64,000 bases of DNA, taken from assembly GCA_947650285.1 (NCBI GenBank), contig CANTFL010001005.1, positions 1-64,000 of the forward strand. Direction: 5' to 3'. Below the pieces are notes generated by a model, which worked only from the letters and a program-made list of their open reading frames with translations, was not told the DNA's origin and ran no database searches. This document shows positions 32,508-44,294 of the stretch, piece by piece (position 1 is the stretch's first letter; every line of letters starts with the position of its first letter). Both the position numbers and the translations under genes were made by a program. Origin of the DNA: Hyaloperonospora brassicae (taxonomy: Eukaryota; Oomycota; Peronosporomycetes; Peronosporales; Peronosporaceae).

Positions 32508-32954
32508 TGTAACGACACATTACAATCTACATTCACCGACACAGCGTAGGCAGGTTCCTCGAAATTTGCGTACAATGTACGTGCATGCAAAGGAAGATAA
32601 GTCCACTGAACGAACTCGCTAACTAAAAGAGGAGAATGAACTGTATATTATCGATATTTAATTCTCTAGAATATACCTCTTCTGTCTTACTTGAGCAATA
32701 TGTAACAACAAGTTCGTCACCTGGCTAAGTGCTCACTACTCATTGCGCGCGTCTAGCAGCAATTGGTGATTTGTTTGGGTAACATAATGTTTTGTATCCC
32801 CCAATATGCAGAGCAGGCCTAAAATTTCCTTCGACAGTAGTTATCCTTTAATAATTACTCAGGCAAGTATATATTAAAAACATCATTGATCAGATAGGAT
32901 TCACGTTGTCCCATTTTGGTGTCAATGGAATGTAACGGGCTCACCCTGATTACA
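32508..32954 (-). repeat. Degenerate solo LTR of the E2/E3 superfamily
   Basis: 447 bp from TGTAACGACACATTACA to GGGCTCACCCTGATTACA, with the superfamily block CATTGCGCGCGTC near 32738. On the plus strand the block reads as in E2 and E3, so the LTR faces minus. No internal element lies next to it and I saw no clean target duplication. Confidence 0.65.
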
Positions 32955-34753
32955 CTGGCTACACATGTGCTCTGGAGAGTGCGCGGTCGATCGTGCCACA
33001 CCAAGGTCTTTCGTCAATCGGACCGTATACGCCCAACAGTCTCGGACCTCTCTCACGATTGCCGGTCCCAAATTCAGAGAGCCATGCTCCTTCTGAGTGG
33101 AGTTGTTTGGCAGAACATTCCTGCCGGGGCATTCCTCTCACAGTACAATGTTTTTCGGGTTTTACCATCAAAATGTACGTATTTTGTATCTTAGCAAGAG
33201 TCTGGATTAGTTGTTTCGAAGAGATTTAATCAGCAACAGTATGTTTGGAACGGTTTATGTTGTCACAAAGCACCCGGGAAATTCATGGGCCAAAGCTCCA
33301 TCGACTGGGTTCACGGGAGTCCTACGAGAGGAATATTGTGGCAGCTGATATATATGGTGGCATATCGTTGACTATATTAATGAAGCTGTTTGTTCAAATT
33401 CTCAGAGCACAGGTCAATGAGGTTTGGAACATGAGTAGCAAAGAGCTTTTTGTGCTCTCTTTATTTACGTTATCAAATCGTATGCATCTGGATCGCACGT
33501 AAGGCATAGAATCAAACCTTCCAATTATTGTCTAATATGCACATAGTAGCTGTTGACGTTTAACAAAAACTCTGTTTCTAGGCGAACACTGGCCTCGACC
33601 ACATTGTACTATGGCCTGAACGTTCATGATGCCAGCAAACTGGCTTAGCCAGGTGGTATCACGTACGCTAAGCGTGCCAGACTTTGCGCAGCAACTTTCA
33701 TCCCCGATCGGTATGCATACGAGCACAATCGTGATTTTCTACGCCGCCGTCGCTTGTATATTAACCGCAAAGCAACCCTTGTCTTGGTCGATGGCTTCAT
33801 GGAATACCGATAGCCTCCTCTATCGAACATGGGTGCTCTCATGTGGCAGCGGTCAACTGCTGTTTCTGTACACTTTTACGCAGTGAAATAGAAGCCGTAT
33901 GTTTTTTTACATTTGTAGTGTCGGAGATATATGAATCAAATGCCACCCGTAATTTTGGTGCTCTTGCTTTTGAACGCCTACATAAGATGTGCGTGTGCGT
34001 GTGTGACTAGCATCCGATCATTGTTTGTTGTGTAAAATACATCTGTTGCGAGGTGTATCACGACACTCATGGTTCATCCTAGTTGTGTCATTGTTCCTCG
34101 ATTGCAACAGCCTCGAGTTGTCAAAAATCTGATATCGAAAAAATTTCCACTTTATCCCAGGCAGCGTTCGCTCTCCAATGTATATGGGTCCACCAGGTCT
34201 GTTCTTGGTACCGCCGATCTGTCCATGACCTTTATATGCTGCTTAAATCGATTAAAAATTTAAGATAATGCCCACTGACACGGTTCACCCCGGTGTCATC
34301 GATAAGCACCAACTGGTCCAGTTCCGGGGCTGCGCCTCAATCTCCTCTATAACTAAAGCAAGGTCGTAAATCAATGTCTAATACGTGGCGTCTTTTAGTC
34401 ATGTAAAAAACAGTGTGTTTGAACCGCTTTTGACTCCATCCATGAGTGCGGCCCCGGCGCGAACCGTGTGTCAATGACTGGACCGGCATAAATCAGGTAA
34501 GTCCGGTTGAGACTAGGTGAAGAGAAGGAACAATCAGGCTAAAGGGAACAATATACTCACTTCGGTATTTTCCACCACTCGTCCAAGTAGACCCATTCTT
34601 TTCTCTGAGTTTTTTCTGGGTGTTGCGATATTAAGCATACGGTCTCTCGCAATGATAAAAGGTCGAAGCGTAACTTCTTTCAAGTTGCATGATCTTTCGC
34701 TATAAGGATCATGGTGTGTATATTATAGCCAGGTCTGTGTGTTATTAAATCCT
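32955..34753. other. AT-rich intergenic DNA
   Basis: Short frames only, none with a motif. No RNA gene or repeat boundary was recognised. Confidence 0.4.
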
Positions 34754-35190
34754 TATGACGGAGCACTGGTGACTACGTGCATAATTTAGTTCGTAACTGA
34801 CCCTAACTGACATCTGTGAGGTCGAGTTCCTTTCTATCTCTAGCCACGTACGCAAAGGAAGATGTTACTGCAAAATGACAACGCCTAATAGTAGAAAAAG
34901 AAAACTATAATTTAATATTTGAATTGGTCCTAAATCTGTCTCATCAATTATCCCTAGCTTTGTTATATTAGTATACAATCATGTGTGGTGATGCTTACTC
35001 ACCACCCAATTGAGCGCGTCAAGCAGCGATTGGTGGGTTGAGAAAATGGCATTAATCAATTAATGAGAAAACTTTCGAGTCACTGCATCAATATCACTGT
35101 AGATAGTGATCCTGTTTCTATAATTATTCAATAGGAATTTGTAATGGGGTGAACACGTACGATGTAATGTAACGTGTTCACTCCATTACA
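34754..35190 (-). repeat. Solo LTR of the E3 family
   Basis: About 437 bp. The start (TATGACGGAGCACTGG, then TGACTACGTGC) matches the E3 LTR start at 61172 (TGTAACGGGGCACTG, then TTGACTACGTAC). The middle has the CACCACCCA...TTGGTGGGTTG block, and the end has TGTAACGTG...CCATTACA. It contains a 25-bp hairpin at its end (35134-35196). Confidence 0.7.
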
Positions 35191-35196
35191 AATTCC
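35134..35196. repeat. 25-bp inverted repeat (hairpin) at LTR end
   Basis: Arms 35134-35158 (GGAATTTGTAATGGGG...) and 35172-35196 (...CTCCATTACAAATTCC) pair with a single mismatch around a 13-nt loop. The arms run past the LTR terminus by six bases. Confidence 0.7.
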
Positions 35197-37700
35197 GAGT
35201 TATAATACGCTCATCGCGCAACGTGTTAAACATCTCCAACTGAAAGACTACATATGTCCAACTCGATCTCTTACTACACAAATACATATAATCAGTTGTT
35301 TCTGGGTCGTAATTTGTGTCCGTCTTGACAGATGGCTAAACGACAGCAGTACATGACACCGAATTTTACGCTAAGAAAAGCTCAAAGAACACAATCAAAC
35401 TTACGGAGAAACCACGACCCTGCTCGGGCCCCCGCCGATTCAATAGGAGGCGAACTAGCCCAAACAGCCGAGCCTTACATTCAATGTTTCACCCTCCAGC
35501 CTCATCTACATTCATATGAATGTACGCGGGCCTACGAAAAAGAAACCATCGGGATAAGGTAGGACCGTGATCGGCCTACGGCATACTGTAAGTAGAACAA
35601 AACTTAAATCGCATTTTTTTGCACACTACTGCGTCACCGGTTTCATTTATGTACAGGGATAAGTGGCCAACGCCAGGATCTGGAAGGCGACCACATGACA
35701 AGAATGTAAGGATAGCGATAGACTATTTTGCTCAGCATGACAGTCTTGTGATTCTCTTCTGACGCGCATATCTCTACAAGCGATGACAATATGCAGCTAC
35801 ACACTAATGTTGGGCATACCTGTTATCGTGTTTGGAAAGATGACTGGAAAATAAGCGTGGACACTCCGCCGCGCTCGAGATGCTGGTGAGCCTACTTCAT
35901 GAAGAGTGCTAGGTCGCAAAGGTACAGTAGTGTAACTGTTCTTTGGATATTTATGTGAACAAGAGCCCTGTGGTCAATGATATGCAGTGGACTGGCGAAA
36001 ATGTGTACAACCAGGAGATGCTAAGGTAACGAAGCCACTGTTTTTACCGCAGCTGTATACTGATATCTAAATGTTTCTCGGCGCATGTAAATTCTTATTG
36101 CCGATTCACTTATCCTTTTAATAAATTGTATATCCTCGAGCGTATATGGATACTGATAGCTCTAGATTTGGCAGACGAAGACAACGCGGAACAGACTCAG
36201 TGAACTGCAACAACAACAACATTTGGCGGGGTCTGGATCACGCGTACCGAGGCTATTACAATAAAGATTCAAAATGAGATTATACTTATGCCGAGATCAG
36301 CTACTTGCTCATACCTTGTCTTAGAATATTAAACGCATCTCGTGCATGTAGAATATTATCAAACGATTATTCAATTCTTTCTATACGAAGTGCATTATTA
36401 CATGTATGATAAATAGCTTGAGGACATGCGTGTCATCCCCATCATTGATTATTGCAACAAACAGGTAGATGCGTGTAGAAATCGGCATGCCTATGATACA
36501 GCAAAAAAAGCTTGTTTGAAAGACATTCAAAACAATAATTCGTGTGATGTTAAAGCATTGATTGTTAGACTATTAAAATTTCTATAATATCTGTCAACCT
36601 TGAAGAACGTGATGTAAGCAAGAAAAACATGGATAGATTTAGTGCGTTAACGAGAAGTGGTGAGGCGAGCCGGAGGTTGCCTTGAAAGATCAAAAGCAGC
36701 ATCACCATCACCACCTCATCTTATAAGCACCCATCATTTAAGTGCTAGTCTAGAAGTAATTGAGGTTCTCTTCAAATGTAGCCGATATACGTGAGCTTCA
36801 TCGTATTTGGAGTGGCCGGAAGATTATTGGATATGTTCTTGATCGGGTGCGGGATATTCACTTGGACATTGACGATGTAGCTCTTGATTCAATACTTTCT
36901 GTAGACCATAGCATCCTGCCCCGTGACATGTCGGTGATCCACCGGAAGAGATGGAGTCTATCCGCGATACAAATAATTGTAGCATTGTCTTCTAGAGGCG
37001 GTTCTTTCTTCTCGGATCACATTTAAATTGTGGAAATGGCAGTCCTTGTCCTTTATACAATTTAAACAATGATTATTGATTATTATAGTGGCTGCTTGAT
37101 ACACTTGTCCTGTACACGCCATTAAATAATTGACACTCGACACCTCTGGTAGAAACCATCACGAATGGCTTTAACGGTAGGACTCGAGTGACCTGTTGGA
37201 CATCATAGGTACAAATAAATTAGATGAGCTCGTTAAGAATGTCAATACCACCTAACTGTGACGCCTGTTGCCGTGCATGATTGTTTGCTGCAATGATTTG
37301 TTGAGCGCAGCGGGATTTGTTATGGACGTATTCGCGACGTACAGTACATCGTGCTTGTCGCTTGGTGATTCATTCTTCGGCTGTCAAGATCCTGGTTGGA
37401 TAATTCTTCGCTTTGTGACAGGCTCTTTAATTCTTGCACCCGACGTATTACTCACAAGCACAAAAGCTTTGTCGAGAAACCAATGGGCATGGATATAGGC
37501 TGGGTTAAACCTAGCATCCGATCCATCGGTAATTACAGGGCGGAAGAAATCATGCTGACCAGGAATACCAAGGTTGATCATGCAAAAGTCGGGGCATATT
37601 TGAACATCACACTCAAGAGTAAATAATTGTACTGTATTGGCAAGGCGGAGATGCTTCGGCATGATACCGATCTCTTAGGTAGATAACTTCTTGTAAAAAT
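35197..37700. other. AT-rich intergenic DNA
   Basis: No gene recognised. A plus frame at 35332-35562 starts at an ATG but has no motif. Frames at 36760-37026 and 37384-37662 are likewise unassigned. Confidence 0.4.
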
Positions 37701-39100
37701 CCACTAACATGTGTTCTTTAACAGTAGGAAGAAATTCTTTGTCCCGCGATCTAGCAAGCTTGATGCTATCTTGTTTTTTTGCAGACAAGCTTCATGCAAG
37801 GATGAACGGAGAAAACCCCCATTTGTGAAGTTCCCAACGTCTTTTTGAATGCTGAATGTGCACTTTCAACCTTGGATGAGGAACTCTGTGCAAAATTCTC
37901 AACTCCCACCAGTCAAGCAGCACAGATTTATCTTTGTAGGGTATAAGCCAGCTTTGCTCAATGTACTAATGACACAATCTCGGAAAATGCACTCTCATAT
38001 CACTCCACGCTTCTTCAGATTGATCTTGATGTTTTATATCCAAGACTAAACACGACCACATCTTCAAAAACATAACAAAGGTCCACTGGATGCCCCCTCT
38101 AACTCTATTGAAGAAAAATCTCTTTGGTAGCACGCCTCGGTCTTGCTTTGAGTATGCCAAAAACAAATTTGGTGGCGGGCTTTGAAAAATGCAGTAATAA
38201 CATTCATCAAGGCCAGATCAGCATCGGTAATGATTACACCGGAATCATGTATACTGCTATGTTCCAAAAGAGTCTAAAGTATCCATTTCAAGTCCACTTG
38301 TGTTGCGCTCTATAGAAAAAAGATGCCAACGTGTAAGCAATATTTGTACTGGTTGATGAAATCACATGAAGCATACATGCTCCATTTTTGTTCGTTCGAT
38401 ATGTTTCGTCAATTTGCACCACGGAGGTGCGACGTTTTTCAAAAAGCAGCTGAGGAATGCCACTTGGACTTACAAGCAAGTAAGTAATATGAAACCACAA
38501 CGAAAATTTTGTCCTGAAAATAGCATTATCATCCTGGAGATCTCTAATTAGAGCCTCAATTTCAGGAATTCCATCTCTCTGCTTTTGACAATACCTTCGA
38601 CGCATATTCATGATGTATTTTGCTATCAGTCTGCACCCTCCATTATACTTGACCTCAAGATTCTCTAGTATCGATGGGGTACTTGCCCGGGCTTTTATCA
38701 CATCCATTACGAAAGCGTTCTGTTAAATGGTAGCGTGACGAGCACCGGGATAATGGTACATATTATCTGCTGAGGGGTGATTGTGTAGCCCATCCACGGT
38801 AATCTGGTATGAGATACCGAACAGGTCGATACGTCAAGACCATTTGCAACCTGTCAAACGACTCCGGGTTTCGGCAAGATAATTCGCAACCCGTTAAACG
38901 ACTATTGGTCGTTCGATTTTAATGACGCGATCCTTGCTGCCGGATCCAGCATTGCCACAGATGATATACTAAGTCTTCCAAAACAGCTTTCGTGTCCGGT
39001 GCTGACTTCATCCGCCGCTCTGTTCTAAATACGTCGCCTTTTAATCTTGGGCAAGAAGTCACTATGACCACATTCCTCGAAAAGACCTGCAAAAGCAGCG
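37700..39100 (-). pseudogene. Second MULE transposase relic
   Basis: The minus-strand translation of 38288-38707 has a pre-catalytic helical region and the first catalytic block VVQIDETYRTNKNG. 38064-38267 continues with VIITDADLALMNVITAFFKA and the ICFWH site typical of MULE cores. A frameshift separates the two pieces and no C-terminal zinc knuckle was found. It is a different lineage from the relic at 1.5-2.7 kb, judging by the sequence around the catalytic Asp. Confidence 0.65.
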
Positions 39101-39626
39101 TCGGTACTTATAAACGTGCGTCCTTCAAAATGATCGTGCAGCTTACCATACACTCTCCCGAGCTGTTTGAGAGTCTATTCATGGGAGGATAACTTGTCCG
39201 GTTCCAATTTCATCACTGAGTCCATACCAGCTAAATTAGACGTATCTGCAATAATCGCTTGATGGAGTCGAATAAGTCTTGCACTCCACTCTTCAAATAG
39301 TTAGAATTGACATAGCTATCGCTGCTATGAGCAAAGTACAATAATTGTTGAGTCTGAGTTAATTTCCTACCGCCCCCTTCATTTATGCTACTGTCCTTCG
39401 CTCCAGTAATGGCCAAATATATGATCGACTTTCTGCTTATATTCGACACGTCAGGTCGACTGTTGTCATCAACCTCGGACTGCTGGGGATGCGTAATTGA
39501 GCAGTCTTTGTCTTGCTGACGATTCTCCATCCAGAAATATGAAATCAGTAGCTTTATAACTCGAGATAGGATTCAATCAAATGTAAAAAGTAAGCTTTGC
39601 AGCACGTACCTGGCTCAAATCCGTAT

Positions 39627-39730
39627 TACTTCAGTGAAGCCTCTTGGCTAGAACCTGTCTTACGTCAGTGCATCACCTTGGATCGGACTTGTCTTACGTC
39701 AGTGCGGTACTTTGGCTCGATATTTCTAGA
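39627..39730. repeat. Short tandem repeat, about 3 x 35-40 bp
   Basis: Three successive units carry TTACnTCAGTG...CTTGG. The last two are the most alike (TCTTACGTCAGTGC twice, 39 bp apart). Confidence 0.5.
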
Positions 39731-40116
39731 TGTGTTATTTTTAAACGCTAAGGCGTAACATTTTGTAATGTTGTGGGAGAGGACTGTCGCCTTAAAATAT
39801 CATACGTTTGTATATATCGCAAGACGCGGTGCTATGTACCGCTGCCAATTTTCATATGTCAAGACGAATATAAATTGCGACCCAAAAACAGCTGATTATA
39901 CGTATTTGTGTAGTTGGCGATAGGGTTGGAAATAGGAATTCTTTTAGTTGAAGATGTTTGACGCGTCCCGCTCATCGCGGAACGATAATACCACAAAACC
40001 GCTACCTCGTGCCAAAATCTAGCATCTTTTCTCTGGCCAGGAAGAGATGTGTAAGCCAACGCTGAAAAGTACAGTGGTCAGTTGTTGCTTTATTAGCTAA
40101 ATGGCTATAACGAATC
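39731..40116. other. Flank left of E2
   Basis: AT-rich; nothing recognised. Confidence 0.4.
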
Positions 40117-40622
40117 TGTAACGAGGCACACCCTTACCAGATGACTGGCAAGACCTTGTGTTATCTTAACAAAAGACCAGATGACTGGCAAGACTTGTGT
40201 TATCTTAACAAAATAGTGAGTGCTCCCGACGTCACGTACACGTGGCGTGAGGAAGCGCAAGGAAGGTAACCTTATTTTGGAAGCTCTGTTTAAGGGAAAA
40301 GTAGAAGTGTATTCAATATAGTTAAGTTTCTGTAATAGAGCATCTTTGTTGTAATCTTAATATAACAAAAGATAATCAGCTATGTGGTTTTCTTGCTCAC
40401 CACCCATTGCGCGCGTCCAGCAGAGATTGGTGCTTAAACTGGTTGATATACAAGGTACATCAACAATCAAGCGGAGCACCCAAAGAATGTTACCCCCGAG
40501 GGTAACATTCCGTCAACATCACCTCTTCTCGAGTGATGTTGATTGGATATTATCGAAATAGGTAATATTAAAAAATTGATGCATTCGTACCGACTTTTAT
40601 GTAGCGGGATCACCCCGTTACA
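40117..40622 (-). repeat. E2 3' LTR (left copy)
   Basis: 506 bp on plus from TGTAACGAGG to CACCCCGTTACA. It is about 38 bp longer than the right copy because CCAGATGACTGGCAAGA...TTAACAAAA is duplicated in tandem (about 40138-40215). Confidence 0.88.
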
Positions 40623-40755
40623 TCACCCTTCCTCTTAACCAGCAGTCACTACAGTGAGTGAACTTATTGATTGATTACAGAGTGACAACTTCTGGTCACT
40701 TTTTGGGAAAGGGAGCACTTGTTGCATCTGCTCAACTCATTCCACTTTCTAGCAC

Positions 40756-42542
40756 ATGACGAGTTCGCCCATGCGCTGCGCGAACAACGCCGCCGCTGAA
40801 GCTGCTGCACCGATGGTTGAAGCCGGAGAGAAAGCAGCCCAAGTCTCGGAAGAAGGCATCTTATCGCCTGTTGCTGCTGATAAGCAGCTTGTAACACCTA
40901 ATGTTGCAGTTGCACAAGGTCATACAAGTGAGACTTACTTATCCGCAGCTTCGGCTGCGGGTGGTAGTCCCATGGACGTCGACTCCCAAATCGAGGTTGT
41001 CTATTCGGGCGAATCAACCCCCCCATCCGACTCGAAGTCACCCGCAAAGCTCATCCGTAAGTCTGGGGTGCGGGCGCAACGAAAGCTGTGTCACGTGGTA
41101 GTTTCGACGAGACTCTGCGCCAAGAGATGTTCGGCTCACTTGAAGAGTCTTTGCACTCGTCGCGGGGATCGAGCCGATCGCTCTTAAATACATATGATGC
41201 GCGTGCTCAACATGAGGACGTTAGTAATCGTGATGATGCCGAAGACTCTTCGCGGGGTCATCGTAGAAGCTGCAATCCTAGTGATTGCGGTGATCGCAAG
41301 GCCGTTCTTTATGTCGCCACTGCGCAAGAGGAGCAGGATCGCAACGTGTTGCGATCTTCTACTGAGAATAAACCATGGATTACTTATCAACGCAACCTGA
41401 AGCAGTGGTATGGATATACCACTGATAGTTATCAAATCCCACTCGTCGATTTGTCAAGACTTCATGATCGTGATGTCAATGCGAGTGATTACCTCAGTGA
41501 GAATAGGTTCTACATCGATGTCATTTTCAGACATCGATGGTACCACGATAACCCCAACCGAGACGAGGTTTCGTTCGTGCAGGCGTGGAACTCATCGGCA
41601 ACATTGACAATGCTGGTCGCGACGCTTGGCTAATCAAACTTATTGCATCTCGCAATAAATTTGAACAGGAGTCGCCAACCGGTTCTCGGCGTCAATTGCG
41701 CCGATTATCTCGAGAGGAAGGTTAACCTTATCTCTATTAGGGAGAGAACTGTTAGGATTGTGTTGACAACTCTGTTCGCGCCCCTAGGAAGAACTTCTTC
41801 CCTAATCAAACCTGTTGGAGGGCGTGCATCTCTTCCGGGATGTAACAAGGGATTGCGACTTGCAATACATTTACGAACGCATCGGGCGCTCGTTCGACGA
41901 TTCCCTCCATCATCATAGGTTGTTTCTCGTCTTACATTTCGACGAGACCGAATACATCCATCATCAGCTGAGAGAGGGGCTCCCAGCTGTTCCACGAGGG
42001 TGGATACCCCCGCCACTGGATAAGGTCGGTCGTTCTTATTCCTGAATATTCACGGTTGTTCAAGATACGCTCCACAAGGAAGCGTTGAAGATCTTGTGAG
42101 TCCATCAAAGGAGAATGATGAGGAGGAAGCCCCTCCTCCAAGTCGTTTTACTCACCATCTCGACAAACACGAGATGGATCGCGAATATCTATATTGCGCG
42201 AGGGCTTCGAGCATGAGAGGGACAGACGCCATGCTGTGAACGATTCTTTGTGAATAGTCCGCAAGGATCGGGAGGCTGGTCGTGCAAAAAAATCGCGCCG
42301 ATTATACCTTTGCACAGCTCCAGGTCGAACGTGATGTCCGTTCACTTGTCAAGAAACTGGCGGCAGCTCGCAGGGAGATCTTTGAATTGCATGGAGCGTT
42401 CTCTTTGCTGATCATCCAGACTGATCGCCTGGAGCGCGAGCAAAAGAACCTGATGGAGGTACTTGAATATGGGGGTTATCTTCACCGTCGGAATAGGGAT
42501 CGTACTGACAGTACGGGAGGAGACGCCCCACGTAAAATATAG
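40756..42542 (+). CDS. E2 antisense ORF (accessory protein), broken by frameshifts
   Basis: It begins at ATG 40756, 134 bp inside the 3' LTR, on the strand opposite to gag-pol. The N terminus is Ala/Glu-rich (MTSSPMRCANNAAAEAAAPM). After frameshifts a central block reads NIDNAGRDAWLIKLIASRNK, then RRLSREEG. The 3' end (42282-42542) is a coiled coil followed by EQKNLMEVLEYGGYLHRRN and a stop at 42542. The central block, the coiled coil and the tail all match the E3 ORF at 61745-63356. Upstream, CTCATTCCACTTTC (about 40735) looks like an oomycete initiator. The 3' end is antisense to the integrase C terminus. Function is unknown; it may act in nucleic-acid binding, regulation or particle assembly. 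Confidence 0.6.
41932..42141 (-). pseudogene. E2 chromodomain
   Basis: The minus-strand frame reads QRFLVERILNNREYSG, then LIQWRGYPPSWNSWEPLSQL, a clear integrase chromodomain, and stops at 41932. It lies antisense to the middle of the accessory ORF. Confidence 0.85.
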
Positions 42543-42696
42543 GATGTATTCGCATCCTACGTGACAGCTAAATCGTGTATGCGTTGCCTTGTCGGAGCAG
42601 CACACGAAATGGCCGATGTACTCAAGCAGTTGTTTACTACTGCCTACGTTAGTCACTACGTGTCTAAGTAGATTTTACCGTAGAGAGTAGGGATAA
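42480..42696 (-). pseudogene. E2 integrase C terminus, segment left of the Copia insertion
   Basis: On the minus strand a GPFRVL-like stretch is followed by RRMRIHPIFYVGRLLPY, the family's signature just before the chromodomain linker. The next upstream part is found on the far side of the Copia element, at 47887 onward. Confidence 0.8.
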
Positions 42697-43061
42697 TGTT
42701 AAAAGGTATCACTTTTTACAGGTCATCAAGTGTTTAAGCGCCAACTTCAGGGCCTGTTACAGGTAAGGTACAACTTCGCCTGATTGGTTGGTTTTATGAC
42801 AACTTGATAGATGGGACGAAGAGAGACGGACGTAGGAAGACCAAGATGTTGAGGATTGGGACCGAAAGAGAAGTTTGATATGTGGGACCAGCATGCAAGA
42901 TGTGCGAGCTGGACGCACGCCATCTGTAACTTGGCCAGGTCAAGTTGCAGTGCCGTTGGAAATACATGTTGTAGCATTGACAAGCCATAAAAATTGATAT
43001 ATTTCACTTTTACTGCTAACTATATTTGCACGAGTGCAACTACGAACACATACTTTCAACA
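42697..43061 (+). repeat. Copia 5' LTR
   Basis: 365 bp, TGTTAAAAGGTATCAC to TACTTTCAACA. Direct repeat of 47523-47886. Confidence 0.9.
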
Positions 43062-43367
43062 GGCTATGAGTCAAACGGAGCGTGTTAGCGGCTTATCCCG
43101 AGAGGGCATCCCTCTGTGGTGGCCTACGGTCAGGTTACGAACAGAGACAATGAGTTGGAAGAAAAGTCGGTAGTGCCCGCGGCGGTACTGTTTAAGATGT
43201 TTGCGATGATTGGTGACTTGACGGATCGGATGCGTAGGACGTAATCCTCCCAGCCCGTTGAAGGTGATAGCCATTACAACGACTCTGGTGCGTCAAGCGT
43301 CTTTGATTCGGTCCTCAGTTCAGGAGGCGGCATTAATCTCCGAGATCTGGGGCATACCCCGCCACCT

Positions 43368-44294
43368 ATGAGTGCACCGATTGTCTCGCCGGCTACGTAC
43401 TTCGGTACGCGACGACCAGCGATTGATGGCGATGACATGGTCAATACGCCAGCACGAGCTGGGATCAACTTTGGGATGGCTCAATACAACGAGACATCTT
43501 ATCAAGCTCAAGGTGCACCCTCGGGAGGATACCCAAATGTGCAAACACCGGGTCTGATGTTTTATTAACATGGACGAGTTACCCAAGGCGTACCGGACGG
43601 AAACCAAAGAAAGTTGGCACTGCAACCTTTCGATGGCAAGGAACTATACCATGGACTTGGTAGTGGGTTCCTCGAATGGGTAAAATTTGCTGGACAGGTT
43701 GGATCGTCTGAGAGCGCCTGTGGTTTTGTATGACCAAAGACATCGATGTCGACGTCCTCGGTTAAACACCTGGTGGGCACCGCACAGAAGTAGTATCGTC
43801 GGCAAGTCGAGACTTGGTGGACTAAGAGAGAGATTCTGGAGTACGCCATTCAACGGCTTCTCCAAATATTGACGACCAAGATCACACCGGCGCAAAGCAT
43901 GAAGCTATTCACTGAGGCCAAGTCACCATCAACGTACTTGGACGGAACATTTTTTGTACCTGACGGCAGTCAGTGATGTGTGTGGTGGTGCGAATAATTT
44001 GTTCTTGAAGAACATCGTGCATCATGCCGACTTGTCGATGAGGACGGCAATGTTATCTTGATTCAACCTGAACAGATAGTACTTCCTAAGCCAAGCAGAA
44101 TAACTAGCACAATGTACTCAATCGACGGAGATCGAGGTTTAAGTGAAGCATTTCGGTCGAGACGTTGTCAGCGTCGTCTAGCCAATGGCTAATATAAGGA
44201 TGGTTGCATCAGTCAAGAAACTCTACGACTTGCATGGCCAAGAAAATGCTACTATTGTGACAAGGTTGATCACCTCAAGGCAGATTGCCTAAGG
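43368..44294 (+). pseudogene. Copia gag with CCHC knuckle
   Basis: 43368-43568 is open (MSAPIVSPATYFGTRRPAID...). After several frame changes, about 44246-44290 encodes CYYCDKVDHLKADC, a complete CX2CX4HX4C knuckle for RNA binding. The reading frame between is broken. Confidence 0.7.
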
